Assembly: GCA_964501655.1 (NCBI GenBank)
Contig: CAZCTN010000007.1
Coordinates: 49,032-113,031 of the forward strand
Length of the DNA: 64,000 nt
Source of the DNA: JAAYJK01 sp964501655
GTDB lineage: Bacteria; Bacillota; Syntrophomonadia; Syntrophomonadales; Syntrophomonadaceae
Reading direction: 5' to 3'
Position 1 is the first letter of the stretch, and every line of letters starts with the position of its first letter. The position numbers and the translations under genes were made by a program. The notes below the pieces were generated by a model that did no database searches, was not told the origin of the DNA, and saw only the letters and a list, made by a program, of their open reading frames with translations. Below are positions 52,007 to 60,145 of the stretch, piece by piece.

Positions 52007-53188
52007 ATGGCCGTAGGAATAAAAGACAGAGCCGCGGTAATCGGAATGGGATGCACCAGGTTTGGCGAGCGTTACGACTGCAACCTGGAAGACTTGATGA
52101 TAGAAGCCATAGACGAGTGTTTGGAAGATGCCGGGCTTGAATTCAATGATATTGATGCTTTTTGGTTCGGAACATTTACTTCCGGAATGGCCGGATTAAC
52201 ATTTTCCAATCGCATGAAATCTCAATACAAGCCGGTGACCCGGCTGGAAAATATGTGCTGCACCGGTTTGGACAGTTTCCGCAACGCCTGTTATGGCGTG
52301 GTTTCAGGGGCCTATGATGTGGTTATGGCCATAGGGGCGGAAAAATTAAAAGATGGCGGATACAGTGGGTTGGAAGTGCCGGCTGAGGATTCAGACCGAA
52401 CCTTGCCTGATCTGACCGCACCCTCCCGTTTTGCTTTCGTAGCACCAGCTTATGCTCATAAGTACGGGCTGGATATGCAGCAGATGAAAGAGGTTATGGC
52501 ACGCATAGCCTGGAAGAATCATAAAAACGGAGCATTGAACCCCAAAGCTCAATACCGGGCCGAAGTGCCTATGGAGAACATTTTGAAATCGCCCATAATC
52601 TGCAGCCCCCTGGGAGTTATGGATTGCTCCGGGGTATCGGATGGAGCGGCCTGTGCCATTATCACCCGTACCGAGGATGCCAAAAAGTACCGCAAAGATC
52701 CGATGTATGTAAAGGGTATACAGATTGCAGCCGGACCGGGTCATAGTGAAAAACACCAAAGCTATGATTTTACCACCGCCTTTGAAACCTATTATGCCGG
52801 ACAGGCGGCCTATCGTGAAGCAGGAATCACTAATCCCCGCGAACAGATCAGTTTAGCGGAAGTACATGATTGCTTTACCCCTACTGAATTGATTATTTAT
52901 GAGGACTTGATGTTCAGCGAACGTGGTCAGGGCTGGAAGGATGTCATGGATGGATTCTTTGACCTGGACGGAGGGCTGCCGGTTAATCCCGACGGAGGAT
53001 TGAAATCATTTGGTCATCCCATAGGTGCCAGCGGTATCCGGATGCTTTATGAATCCTGGCTGCAGTTCCAGGGTAAAGCAGGCCAGCGGCAGCTGGAAAA
53101 CCCCAGGATAGGTCTGGCCCAAAACCTGGGCGGACAGCCTTATTCATGCGTAGTGGGGGTAGGCATTGTAGGAAAAGAGCTGGGTTAA
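52007..53188 (+). CDS. SCP-x type thiolase-family protein
   Basis: A 393-residue thiolase of the lipid-transfer/SCP-x group. It has AVIGMGCTRFGERYDCNLED at the start, the nucleophile region ENMCCTGLDSFRNACYG (Cys84/Cys85), EVHDCFTPTELI and SFGHPIGASGIRM. Proteins of this group work with OB-fold partners, as in the archaeal thiolase/HMG-CoA synthase complex and the BbsAB pair of toluene degradation. The partner here is the fused OB domain encoded immediately upstream, 17 bp away. It probably cleaves or forms a 3-ketoacyl-CoA in the second operon. Confidence 0.9.
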   Translation: MAVGIKDRAAVIGMGCTRFGERYDCNLEDLMIEAIDECLEDAGLEFNDIDAFWFGTFTSGMAGLTFSNRMKSQYKPVTRLENMCCTGLDSFRNACYGVVSGAYDVVMAIGAEKLKDGGYSGLEVPAEDSDRTLPDLTAPSRFAFVAPAYAHKYGLDMQQMKEVMARIAWKNHKNGALNPKAQYRAEVPMENILKSPIICSPLGVMDCSGVSDGAACAIITRTEDAKKYRKDPMYVKGIQIAAGPGHSEKHQSYDFTTAFETYYAGQAAYREAGITNPREQISLAEVHDCFTPTELIIYEDLMFSERGQGWKDVMDGFFDLDGGLPVNPDGGLKSFGHPIGASGIRMLYESWLQFQGKAGQRQLENPRIGLAQNLGGQPYSCVVGVGIVGKELG

Positions 53189-53191
53189 AGA

Positions 53192-53416
53192 ATGGGTGCT
53201 CTGGAACAATTTATGGATTATTTATGCCCTTGGCTGGGAAAGAAGGTGCAGATTCGAGTGATTTATAATTGTTCTAATACCCGGGTATGTCAGATAAACA
53301 GTTACCCGGCTTTCCATGAATGCCCGCTGAGCGACAGGTGTAACGGCTATCAGTCCCGGGACTGTGACTGTCTGCTGTTTCACTTTTATGAAAACGATAA
53401 TAAGCCGGGAAAATAA
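53192..53416 (+). CDS. Small cysteine-rich protein of unknown function
   Basis: A 74-residue protein starting 3 bp after the thiolase. I do not recognise it. It has nine cysteines; eight of them fall between residues 27 and 60 in the groups YNCSNTRVCQ, HECPLSDRCNG and RDCDC, a pattern that suggests metal or cluster binding. The ribosome-binding site is weak, so translation may be coupled to the thiolase. Its place inside a catabolic operon suggests a helper or redox role, but nothing direct supports one. Confidence 0.6.
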   Translation: MGALEQFMDYLCPWLGKKVQIRVIYNCSNTRVCQINSYPAFHECPLSDRCNGYQSRDCDCLLFHFYENDNKPGK

Positions 53417-53443
53417 TGATAGCTTTGGGGGGAGGTGGTACAA

Positions 53444-54223
53444 ATGGAATTTAAAACTATAAGATTGAGTCTTGATGAAGGAGTTTGCACCCTGACTTTA
53501 AGCAGCCCGGAGACAATGAACGCTCTCAGCAGTGAGCTGATTGCTGAACTGGCTGAGGCCATTGGCTGGATAGCTTCTAACCAGGGGGTGCGGGTGCTGG
53601 TAATAACCGGGAGCCAGAAGGTATTTGCAGCCGGCGGGGATATCAAAGCCATGGTTTCCTGTAATCCTGAACAGGCCAGGGCATATATTGCTCCTATTCA
53701 CCAGGTGTTTAACCAGATTGCCAATCTGCCCATACCGACCATAGCGGCTGTGGCGGGGTTTGCTTTTGGCGGAGGAGTGGAACTCAGCCTGACCTGTGAT
53801 TTCCGGATAGCGGCAGAAAACGCCAAGTTTGGCTTCCCGGAAATAAACCTGGGCATTTTCCCGGCGGCCGGAGGCAGCCAGAGACTTCCCCGCCTGATCG
53901 GCAGCAACAAGGCTAAAAGATTAATGTTTACCGGGGAAACCATAACTGCTGCGGCAGCTTTGGCTCTAGGCCTGGTGGATCAGGTGGCAGCTACTGACGA
54001 TCTCATGGAGGAAGTTAAACAATTAGCCGGTCAGCTGAGCAAAAAACCGCCCCTGGCCTTGATGAAATTAAAGGCATCTATTCAGCAGGGGACCAACACT
54101 GATATCAGCACTGCACTAATTATGGAGATGGATAAATGCTGCAGTCTTTTTGCCACCCTGGACCAGAAAGAAGGCATGCAGGCCTTTATTGAGCGTCGAG
54201 GAGCGGTATTTAAAGGTGAATAG
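53444..54223 (+). CDS. Enoyl-CoA hydratase/isomerase family protein (copy 2)
   Basis: A 259-residue crotonase-fold enzyme closing the second operon. It has SSPETMNALSSELI, the oxyanion-hole motifs SQKVFAAGGDIKAM and AFGGGVELSLTCDFRI, and FGFPEINLGIFPAAGGSQRL with the catalytic Glu. ATG 53444 follows GGGAGGTGG; the frame opens three codons earlier. It is a paralogue of the crotonase at 40801. Confidence 0.94.
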   Translation: MEFKTIRLSLDEGVCTLTLSSPETMNALSSELIAELAEAIGWIASNQGVRVLVITGSQKVFAAGGDIKAMVSCNPEQARAYIAPIHQVFNQIANLPIPTIAAVAGFAFGGGVELSLTCDFRIAAENAKFGFPEINLGIFPAAGGSQRLPRLIGSNKAKRLMFTGETITAAAALALGLVDQVAATDDLMEEVKQLAGQLSKKPPLALMKLKASIQQGTNTDISTALIMEMDKCCSLFATLDQKEGMQAFIERRGAVFKGE

Positions 54224-54284
54224 CCGACCCATGATCCGGGGTTTACGGGGGATGCTTCCCGAACCAGATTTGAACCCCCTTCAA

Positions 54285-54375
54285 CATAACGAGGCGAAAA
54301 GGTGTCCCCGCTTCTTAAAGGGGGCAGGCCGCTATTAATGAAAACGGCCTAACCTATCGCCTGGTGGGGGCGGCG
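54285..54375 (+). repeat. Dispersed intergenic element, copy C
   Basis: The core GAGGCGAAAAGGTGTCCCC (54291-54309) is followed by GCTTCTTAAAGGGGG and an AGGCCG/CGGCCT hairpin. GAGGCG can pair with CGCTTC close by. It lies after the last gene of the second operon and before its terminator. Confidence 0.58.
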
Positions 54376-54425
54376 GGAGGAAAATGTGCCACAGTTTCTT
54401 CCCCTGCCTAAACCCCTAATACCTG

Positions 54426-54467
54426 GCCGAACTTCAAGTTGGAAGAGAGCTTGAAGTTCGGCTTTTC
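54426..54467 (+). terminator. Terminator of the second beta-oxidation operon
   Basis: GCCGAACTTCAAG (54426-54438) pairs perfectly with CTTGAAGTTCGGC (54450-54462), then TTTTCT. Confidence 0.9.
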
Positions 54468-54660
54468 TGGTCTAATGCCAAGGCACCAGCTGGCAGGAGT
54501 GAATGAGGGTAATGGCCCCAAAGCAATGGATTTCCGCCCAGGGATTAGCTGCCGGGTGGTAGTTTTATCTGCCCATGAAATTATGCTCCCGGCGTGGAAG
54601 TGAAATAGGTTAAAATAGGAAGAGAGAATGAAAATGAAGCTGAAGGGAAGGATGTAGAAG
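54468..54660 (+). other. Upstream region of the flavin oxidoreductase
   Basis: No gene is seen. A TTAAAAT segment near 54610 is a possible -10 box but lacks a partner. Together with element C and the terminator it makes up the 437-bp gap after the second operon. Confidence 0.35.
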
Positions 54661-56613
54661 GTGGAGCAGTTGTCAGCTCTCTTTGCGCCGGTTCGGGTTG
54701 GCGGTTTAGAATTAAAAAATCGTTTGGTAATGGCTCCTATGCTTATGGGTTACGCTGGGCAGGACGGCAGGGTGAGTGATTCCGTTATTAATTATTATGA
54801 AGCCCGGGCCCGGGGGGGAGTGGGATTAATCACAGTGGAAGCTGCCTGTGTTGACAACCCGGCCGGATTGGAAGGCATGGGCCAGTTGCTGATAGACGAT
54901 GAAAGCCATGTGGAAGGCTTGGCGCGGCTGGTCAAAAGCATTAAGAGGTACGGAGCAGGGGCGTTTATTCAATTGTTTCATGCCGGCCGCCAAACCAAAA
55001 GCAGCATAACCGGTATACAGCCGGTAGCTCCTTCACCGCTGCCCTGCCCTATGATTGCTGAGAAACCCCGTCCTTTGGAGTTTCAAGAGATACAAGCTAT
55101 TGAAGAGAAGTTCATCCAGGCTGCCTGCAACGCTGAAGAAGCTGGTTTTGACGGGGTAGAAATACATGCCGCCCATGGATATTTGATCAACCAGTTTCTG
55201 TCTGCTCACAGCAATCATCGCCAAGATGCATATGGCGGCAGCCTGGAAAACCGCATGCGAATTCTGCTTAATATTATTACCGGAATCAAGGAGGCCACTT
55301 CGGCACTGTTGATATCAGTCAGGATAAATATAGATGATTTTGTGCCGGAAGGATTGCAGCTGGAAGAAAGTTTGATGATCTGCCGGAGGCTGGAGCAGGC
55401 CGGAGCAGATTTGCTGCACTGCAGCTGCGGAACCTATGAGTCAGGACTTACCAGCATAGAACCCTCTTCCTATCCGGAAGGGTGGAGGATTTACCTGGCT
55501 GAAGCAGTGAAAAAGGAGGTTTCAATACCGGTGATAGGGGGAGGTATGATAAGCAGTCCGAAGTTTGCCAACCAGTTGCTGGAACAGGGCCGATGCGATC
55601 TAATTTTCCTGGGACGGAGCCTTCTGGCCGATCCGCAATGGCCCCGGAAGGCCCGTCAGGGAACTGTTTCGGATATCCGACCCTGCATAAGATGCAACCA
55701 GTGTATAGCGAATAATTTTCAGGGAATGCCAGTGAGCTGTACGGTAAATCCACAAACCGGCAGGGAGGGAGACTTAAAGGCCCCCATTCGAAAACCGGCC
55801 CTTAAATCCCGAGCAGCAGTGGTAGGCGGCGGACCGGCCGGACTGCAGACTTCGATATCCCTTTCCCGGCTGGGCCTGGAAGTTACTCTGTTTGAAAAAC
55901 AGTCCCAGGGCGGCGGGCTAATGAACCTGGCCGGCATACCGCCTCATAAACAGAGGATACTGGCACTAAGGGACTATATGCTGCGGGAACTGAATATAAG
56001 TCAGGCAGAGCAGGTTTTTTCTCATGAATTTACCGTAGCTGATGCCCATGCCATTCAGCCCGATTTTATAGTTTTGGCTACCGGTTCGGTTCCGCTGCGT
56101 CCAAAGATAGAAGGCTTGGACAAGAGCATTTATTATGATGTGGATGAAATTTTAACCATGAAAGTGCGATTGGGCTCCCAACAGGTTTTAATCATAGGAG
56201 GGGGTGAGAATGGCTGCGAAACCGCCGATTATTTAGCCCAGGCGGGCAACAGGGTCACTATAATCGAAGCGGGAGGTATTTTGGCTTCCAGCATGGAAAA
56301 GAAGAACCGCCGGGACTTGATGAACCGCCTGCAGTATTCCGGAGTGATCAAGAAAACCGGTCGGCAGGTAGTTAAAATGGCTCGGAATCGGGTATGGATA
56401 GACAATGAGGGAGGAAAGCAGGAAGTATTGGAAGCCGACGCAATTGTTCTGGCAGCCGGATATCAGTCTTATCGCCCCCTGTATAAAGATTTGAAAGTTT
56501 TAGGCGATAATTTGTATATAATCGGAGATGCATTCAGAGTCAGGGGATTTAAGAGCGCCATACTTGAAGCCGAGCTCATTGCGGGCATGATTGCCCGCAA
56601 GCAGTTGTCCTGA
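54661..56613 (+). CDS. NADH:flavin oxidoreductase, 2,4-dienoyl-CoA reductase type
   Basis: A 650-residue three-domain enzyme of the old-yellow-enzyme family. The TIM barrel (about 1-350) has RLVMAPMLMGYAGQDG, GVEIHAAHGYLINQFLS and NRMRILLNII. The 4Fe-4S ligands lie in CIRCNQCIANN and SCTVNP at about 341-365. The FAD domain starts with AVVGGGPAGLQTS and the NAD domain with VLIIGGGENGCETADYLAQ. It could reduce 2,4-dienoyl-CoA from unsaturated fatty acids or another enoate. It starts at GTG behind AAGGATG. It is close to the fatty-acid operons but outside their transcripts. Confidence 0.9.
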   Translation: MEQLSALFAPVRVGGLELKNRLVMAPMLMGYAGQDGRVSDSVINYYEARARGGVGLITVEAACVDNPAGLEGMGQLLIDDESHVEGLARLVKSIKRYGAGAFIQLFHAGRQTKSSITGIQPVAPSPLPCPMIAEKPRPLEFQEIQAIEEKFIQAACNAEEAGFDGVEIHAAHGYLINQFLSAHSNHRQDAYGGSLENRMRILLNIITGIKEATSALLISVRINIDDFVPEGLQLEESLMICRRLEQAGADLLHCSCGTYESGLTSIEPSSYPEGWRIYLAEAVKKEVSIPVIGGGMISSPKFANQLLEQGRCDLIFLGRSLLADPQWPRKARQGTVSDIRPCIRCNQCIANNFQGMPVSCTVNPQTGREGDLKAPIRKPALKSRAAVVGGGPAGLQTSISLSRLGLEVTLFEKQSQGGGLMNLAGIPPHKQRILALRDYMLRELNISQAEQVFSHEFTVADAHAIQPDFIVLATGSVPLRPKIEGLDKSIYYDVDEILTMKVRLGSQQVLIIGGGENGCETADYLAQAGNRVTIIEAGGILASSMEKKNRRDLMNRLQYSGVIKKTGRQVVKMARNRVWIDNEGGKQEVLEADAIVLAAGYQSYRPLYKDLKVLGDNLYIIGDAFRVRGFKSAILEAELIAGMIARKQLS

Positions 56614-56635
56614 TGTGCTAAAGAGGTTCTCGATC

Positions 56636-57376
56636 ATGAAGAATAGGGGCGACAATAATAACATATCAGACGAGCTGCAGCGGCTGCAGGGTATAAGTGT
56701 TCTGGAAGAGCAGGCTTATCAGGAAGGATGCCGCTACATAGCCGGTTTGGATGAGGTAGGGAGGGGGCCGATAGCTGGACCGGTAGTAGCAGGAGCAGTT
56801 ATCCTGCCCCGGGGATTTATTCTGGCTGGAGTAGATGACTCCAAGAAATTAAGCCCAGTCAAAAGAAGGCTGCTGGCTGGAGAAATAAAGAAGCGAGCTC
56901 TGTCCTGGGCGGTAGCCTCTGTTTATCCGCCTTACCTGGATGAGATTAATATACTAAATGCTACCCGGCAGGCTATGAAACTGGCAGCAGAACATCTTAA
57001 TCCCCAGCCGGATTTGCTGCTGATAGATGCTCTGAAATTAAACCATGTGCCTATAGAGCAGAAGGCCATAATTAAAGGGGATAGTTTGAGTATCTCCATT
57101 GCCTGCGCCTCGATTATTGCTAAAGTTGAGCGAGATGAATCGATGCAGAATTTTGATCAGGTTTTTCCCGGCTACAATTTTGCTCGCCATAAGGGATACG
57201 CAACCCGGGAACACCTGGAAATACTTTTCCGTCAGGGTCCCTGTATCCTTCACCGGCCCAGCTTTGAACCGGTAAAATCTATACTATCAGGAGGGCAACA
57301 TGTACAACAGCCAGGTCTCTTTGGCCAGGATGATAATGAACCTTTCGGCTCCGGCGGAGCAGGGGCTAAATCTTAA
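56636..57376 (+). CDS. rnhB: Ribonuclease HII
   Basis: A 246-residue RNase HII that removes ribonucleotides from DNA. The catalytic DEVGRGPIAGPVVAGAV block lies near residue 39, DSKKLSP follows, then LLIDALKL and the SIIAKVERDE motif. ATG 56636 is used; the frame extends 15 codons upstream into the previous gene without a good ribosome site. The last 25 residues (GGQHVQQPGLFGQDDNEPFG and beyond) are low complexity and encoded in a 77-bp overlap with the next gene. Confidence 0.94.
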   Translation: MKNRGDNNNISDELQRLQGISVLEEQAYQEGCRYIAGLDEVGRGPIAGPVVAGAVILPRGFILAGVDDSKKLSPVKRRLLAGEIKKRALSWAVASVYPPYLDEINILNATRQAMKLAAEHLNPQPDLLLIDALKLNHVPIEQKAIIKGDSLSISIACASIIAKVERDESMQNFDQVFPGYNFARHKGYATREHLEILFRQGPCILHRPSFEPVKSILSGGQHVQQPGLFGQDDNEPFGSGGAGAKS

Positions 57377-59006
57377 TAGAGGCGAAATACTTCAGGCTTC
57401 CGTGCAAAGTATTAAAGATGGAGGCTTATTGACCCTGCTGGTGAAAGGCAGGCTGATCGAAGCAGTAACCCAGGTGCCAGTGAATACTGGTCAGGAACTG
57501 TTTCTACAGGTGGATGGAGTAAAAAATGGGCAAGTATTTCTAAAGGTATTGAGCCCGATAGAAATGCAGCAGGTGCAGAGTAATAATCTGGCTATGAATC
57601 TGATAGATATGGGAATACAACCCAGTGCAGATACCCTGCTGGCAGCTCGGATTCTCCTGGCCAATAAACTGGCCGTAAACCCGGAAAACATAAACTTGGT
57701 CCGAACCGGAGCAGCAGCCCTGGGCGGGATGCAGCAGGAAAATATTCAGGCTGCAGCCTTGGCCTTAAGCCGGGGGATAAGCCTGGATAAACCGAATTTG
57801 GATGCATTAAAGCAAATGCTTGCCTCCGAAAGCAACCTGGCTCGAACTTTGGAATCTTTGCTGCAAAGCCTTGATAATGCCATCAAAGGCCAGAGCCGGG
57901 AAGCGGCTCAGTACAGGATACATGCTTCCGGCCCAGAGATGGAAATGCCGGCCGCTCGAATGGGAGATAAGAGCAGCATGAGTCCGGTGGCCAAATCAGC
58001 TTCGGATCAGAGCGGTTTGCAATTCGGCGGCAGAATGGCAGCTTCAATGGAGGCGGGCAAAGTTCCTGAATCAGGGATTAATGCTGGGAGAGGGGCAGCT
58101 ATCCCTGCCGGTATCAGCCCGAACCTAACGTCCATACCCAACGGGCAGGCGGCAGTTCCCCGGGGCGGAGAAATGACGTCTGTAACAACTCCGGCTGAGA
58201 CAGTCATGGCAGCTGCAACTGGGGGCGCAACAAATCCCGGGGGGGATATGGTCTCGGTCTTTGCAGCCCATCAGCTGCCCGGATCAATAAACACTGCTAT
58301 TCCGGGAAACCGCCCTCCTATTTCCATCCAGCAACTGGTGGTATTGAAAGAGCTGCTGGAAACCCTGCTTATCAGAGCGGAAGGGGGCAGTAAGGAAATT
58401 GCTCAGAAAGTAGAGCAGCAGGTACAATCGGTAAGAGAACTGGTAAGAGGGATAATCCTGGCAGAAGAAATAGTGAAAGGGGAAACCGGGAATCAAAGCC
58501 GTATCCTCCCGGAAGACTTTTTAACTCGCCTCGAGACCCTGGAAAGAGAATTAAGCGGACCCAGGATAATTAATTACAGCAACCGGGGATGGTCGGAAAG
58601 CCCATCCAGTGCCTACTATTTTTCCTTTCCGGTGGTGGTTGACCAGCAAACCCACCTGTGTGAGTTAAGGTTTAATAAAGATGCCGGACATAAGAGCCTG
58701 AAGGAGCAGGAGAATATCCAGATAGCCATATCTCTGGAAACCGGACGCCTGGGCCTGGTGTTGTTCCATATTAACTGGCATAAGAAAGGAATTCTTACCC
58801 TGCAGGGAGTAGTAGAAAAAGCAGGGGTAAAAAGTTATTTGGAAACAGGAATGGGAAATCTGGTAAAGGAGCTGGAGCGGATGGGATATCAGGTGCATAA
58901 TCAGGGCCTGAAACTGGCGGAATCCGCCGGGGAAAAGGTGAGTCTGAAAAATATAGAGATGAGCCGGAGCCGGGTTAATGCCCTGGCGATTGATATCATT
59001 GTGTAG
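57300..59006 (+). CDS. FliK/YlqG-like hook-length-control-related protein
   Basis: A 568-residue protein. The position rnhB-(this)-ylqH matches ylqG of Bacillus. The N-terminal region (about 15-90) resembles a small beta-rich domain. The middle (about 200-340) is Gly/Ala/Pro/Met rich and probably unstructured. The C-terminal part (about 430-550) has LCELRFNKDAGHKSLKEQEN and GRLGLVLFHINWHKKGILTL, like FliK C-terminal domains. FliK controls export switching with the FlhB C-domain, and the next gene encodes just such a domain. It starts at ATG behind AGGAGGG inside rnhB. No flagellar genes lie in the window. Confidence 0.7.
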   Translation: MYNSQVSLARMIMNLSAPAEQGLNLNRGEILQASVQSIKDGGLLTLLVKGRLIEAVTQVPVNTGQELFLQVDGVKNGQVFLKVLSPIEMQQVQSNNLAMNLIDMGIQPSADTLLAARILLANKLAVNPENINLVRTGAAALGGMQQENIQAAALALSRGISLDKPNLDALKQMLASESNLARTLESLLQSLDNAIKGQSREAAQYRIHASGPEMEMPAARMGDKSSMSPVAKSASDQSGLQFGGRMAASMEAGKVPESGINAGRGAAIPAGISPNLTSIPNGQAAVPRGGEMTSVTTPAETVMAAATGGATNPGGDMVSVFAAHQLPGSINTAIPGNRPPISIQQLVVLKELLETLLIRAEGGSKEIAQKVEQQVQSVRELVRGIILAEEIVKGETGNQSRILPEDFLTRLETLERELSGPRIINYSNRGWSESPSSAYYFSFPVVVDQQTHLCELRFNKDAGHKSLKEQENIQIAISLETGRLGLVLFHINWHKKGILTLQGVVEKAGVKSYLETGMGNLVKELERMGYQVHNQGLKLAESAGEKVSLKNIEMSRSRVNALAIDIIV

Positions 59007-59020
59007 AGGATGTTAAAGGC

Positions 59021-59287
59021 ATGAGGGATAAGCAGATAGAGAAAGCGGTGGCCCTGCGCTACGATTCGGAAAAAGATGCTGCCCCAAAAGTGACAGCCAA
59101 AGGCCAGGGGCTGATTGCGGAACGAATAAGAGCATTGGCCAAAGAAAGCAATGTTCCTTTACAACAGGATCAGATTCTGGTTGATTATCTTATGGCCCTG
59201 GATCTTTTGGAGGAAATTCCTGCCGACTTATATCACGTAGTGGCGGAAATAATGGCGTTCGTCTATAGTATGGATAAGAAGTATTAA
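59021..59287 (+). CDS. FlhB C-terminal-domain homologue (YlqH)
   Basis: An 88-residue stand-alone version of the FlhB/YscU cytoplasmic domain: KAVALRYDSEKDAAPKVTAKG, then ALAKESNVPLQQDQILVDYLM and EIPADLYHVVAEIMAFVY. In FlhB the loop has an autocleaving NPTH; here it is AAPKVTA, so it is not expected to cleave. Such proteins can partly replace the FlhB domain in export switching. It follows the FliK-like gene by 14 bp. Confidence 0.88.
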   Translation: MRDKQIEKAVALRYDSEKDAAPKVTAKGQGLIAERIRALAKESNVPLQQDQILVDYLMALDLLEEIPADLYHVVAEIMAFVYSMDKKY

Positions 59288-59299
59288 GCGGGAGGCTGC

Positions 59300-59650
59300 A
59301 TGAGAAAAGAACTGGGGAGACAGGGAGAAGAAAGAGCGGCTAAGTATCTGCAGCAACATGGATACAAGATACTCCAGCGTAATTATTATACCCGCTATGG
59401 AGAATTGGACATAGTCTGTCAGAAGCAAGGAGAAATAGTCTTTGTAGAGGTTAAGACCCGAAAATCCATGTGCTATGGATATCCGGAAGAATCTATTACC
59501 TATCGCAAGATACAGCACCTGAAAAAGGCTGCTATGATTTATCTAAATGAACTATCCAATCCTTTTAGGGGCCTGCGTTTTGATGTAATCACCATATTGA
59601 TCGACCAGCAGGGCAGAGAGAAGCTGAATCATATCGAAAATGCATTTTAG
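59300..59650 (+). CDS. YraN family endonuclease-fold protein (UPF0102)
   Basis: A 116-residue protein with LGRQGEERAAKYLQQHGYKI, RYGELDIVCQ and VFVEVKTRKS, the D-ExK-type nuclease core of the YraN family. The function is unknown, possibly Holliday-junction or repair related. It sits between the ylqH and comM region, as in other Firmicutes. Confidence 0.93.
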   Translation: MRKELGRQGEERAAKYLQQHGYKILQRNYYTRYGELDIVCQKQGEIVFVEVKTRKSMCYGYPEESITYRKIQHLKKAAMIYLNELSNPFRGLRFDVITILIDQQGREKLNHIENAF

Positions 59651-59735
59651 GGTGGAAAAGGCCGGGTTGGCCGGCTCGGATATATAGATAACAACTGCTG
59701 CGGAAAAAACATAGCTGACAAGGGGGGAACTTGAC

Positions 59736-59897
59736 ATGAACTTTGGACCCTGGGAGCTCGCTTTTGTGGTCCTGCTGATCGGACTTCTGGTCCTGCCGCT
59801 AATGGTAGCCCTGAAGATGCTGTCCATGGAAAAACGCATGGAGGAGATCGAAGAGCAATTGAGGAAGAACGAACCGGATGACTCTGATTTGGTTTAG
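59736..59897 (+). CDS. Small membrane protein of unknown function
   Basis: A 53-residue protein behind AAGGGGGG. One strongly hydrophobic helix (about residues 7-26, LAFVVLLIGLLVLPLMVAL) is followed by an acidic/basic heptad-like helix (EKRMEEIEEQLRKNE) and an acidic tail. It could be a single-pass membrane protein with a cytosolic coiled coil. I do not recognise a family. Confidence 0.65.
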   Translation: MNFGPWELAFVVLLIGLLVLPLMVALKMLSMEKRMEEIEEQLRKNEPDDSDLV

Positions 59898-59911
59898 AGT
59901 GCAGCTTGCTC

Positions 59912-60070
59912 ATGGCTGAGAGCTGCGCATCAGAGCAGGTGCTTGTATTAGCTCAGATCGGCAAGTGCGGCAATATCCTGATCATCATCGGAACTGCCGC
60001 CGGTGCCCTGAGCGCCAGGCAGCAAGGGGGAATATCTTATACTGCGACCCAGCTCGGCAGGCAGGACTGA
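59912..60070 (+). CDS. Possible small membrane-associated protein
   Basis: A 52-codon frame with a protein-like composition: LVLAQIGKCGNILIIIGTAA forms one hydrophobic helix, followed by a polar tail with SYTATQLGRQD. No good Shine-Dalgarno is visible; a TTG at 59906 is another start. A GCAAGGGG/CCCCTTGC dyad lies at its 3' end. Short proteins with a GNLLIIIG-like helix are, from memory, frequent in clostridia. Confidence 0.4.
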   Translation: MAESCASEQVLVLAQIGKCGNILIIIGTAAGALSARQQGGISYTATQLGRQD

Positions 60071-60145
60071 TATTTTTTCGGCCCCTTGCTTTTCCTTTTT
60101 TCCACAAATTCTTCAGTAAAGGTCACGAAAGGAGAGCAAACTGCT

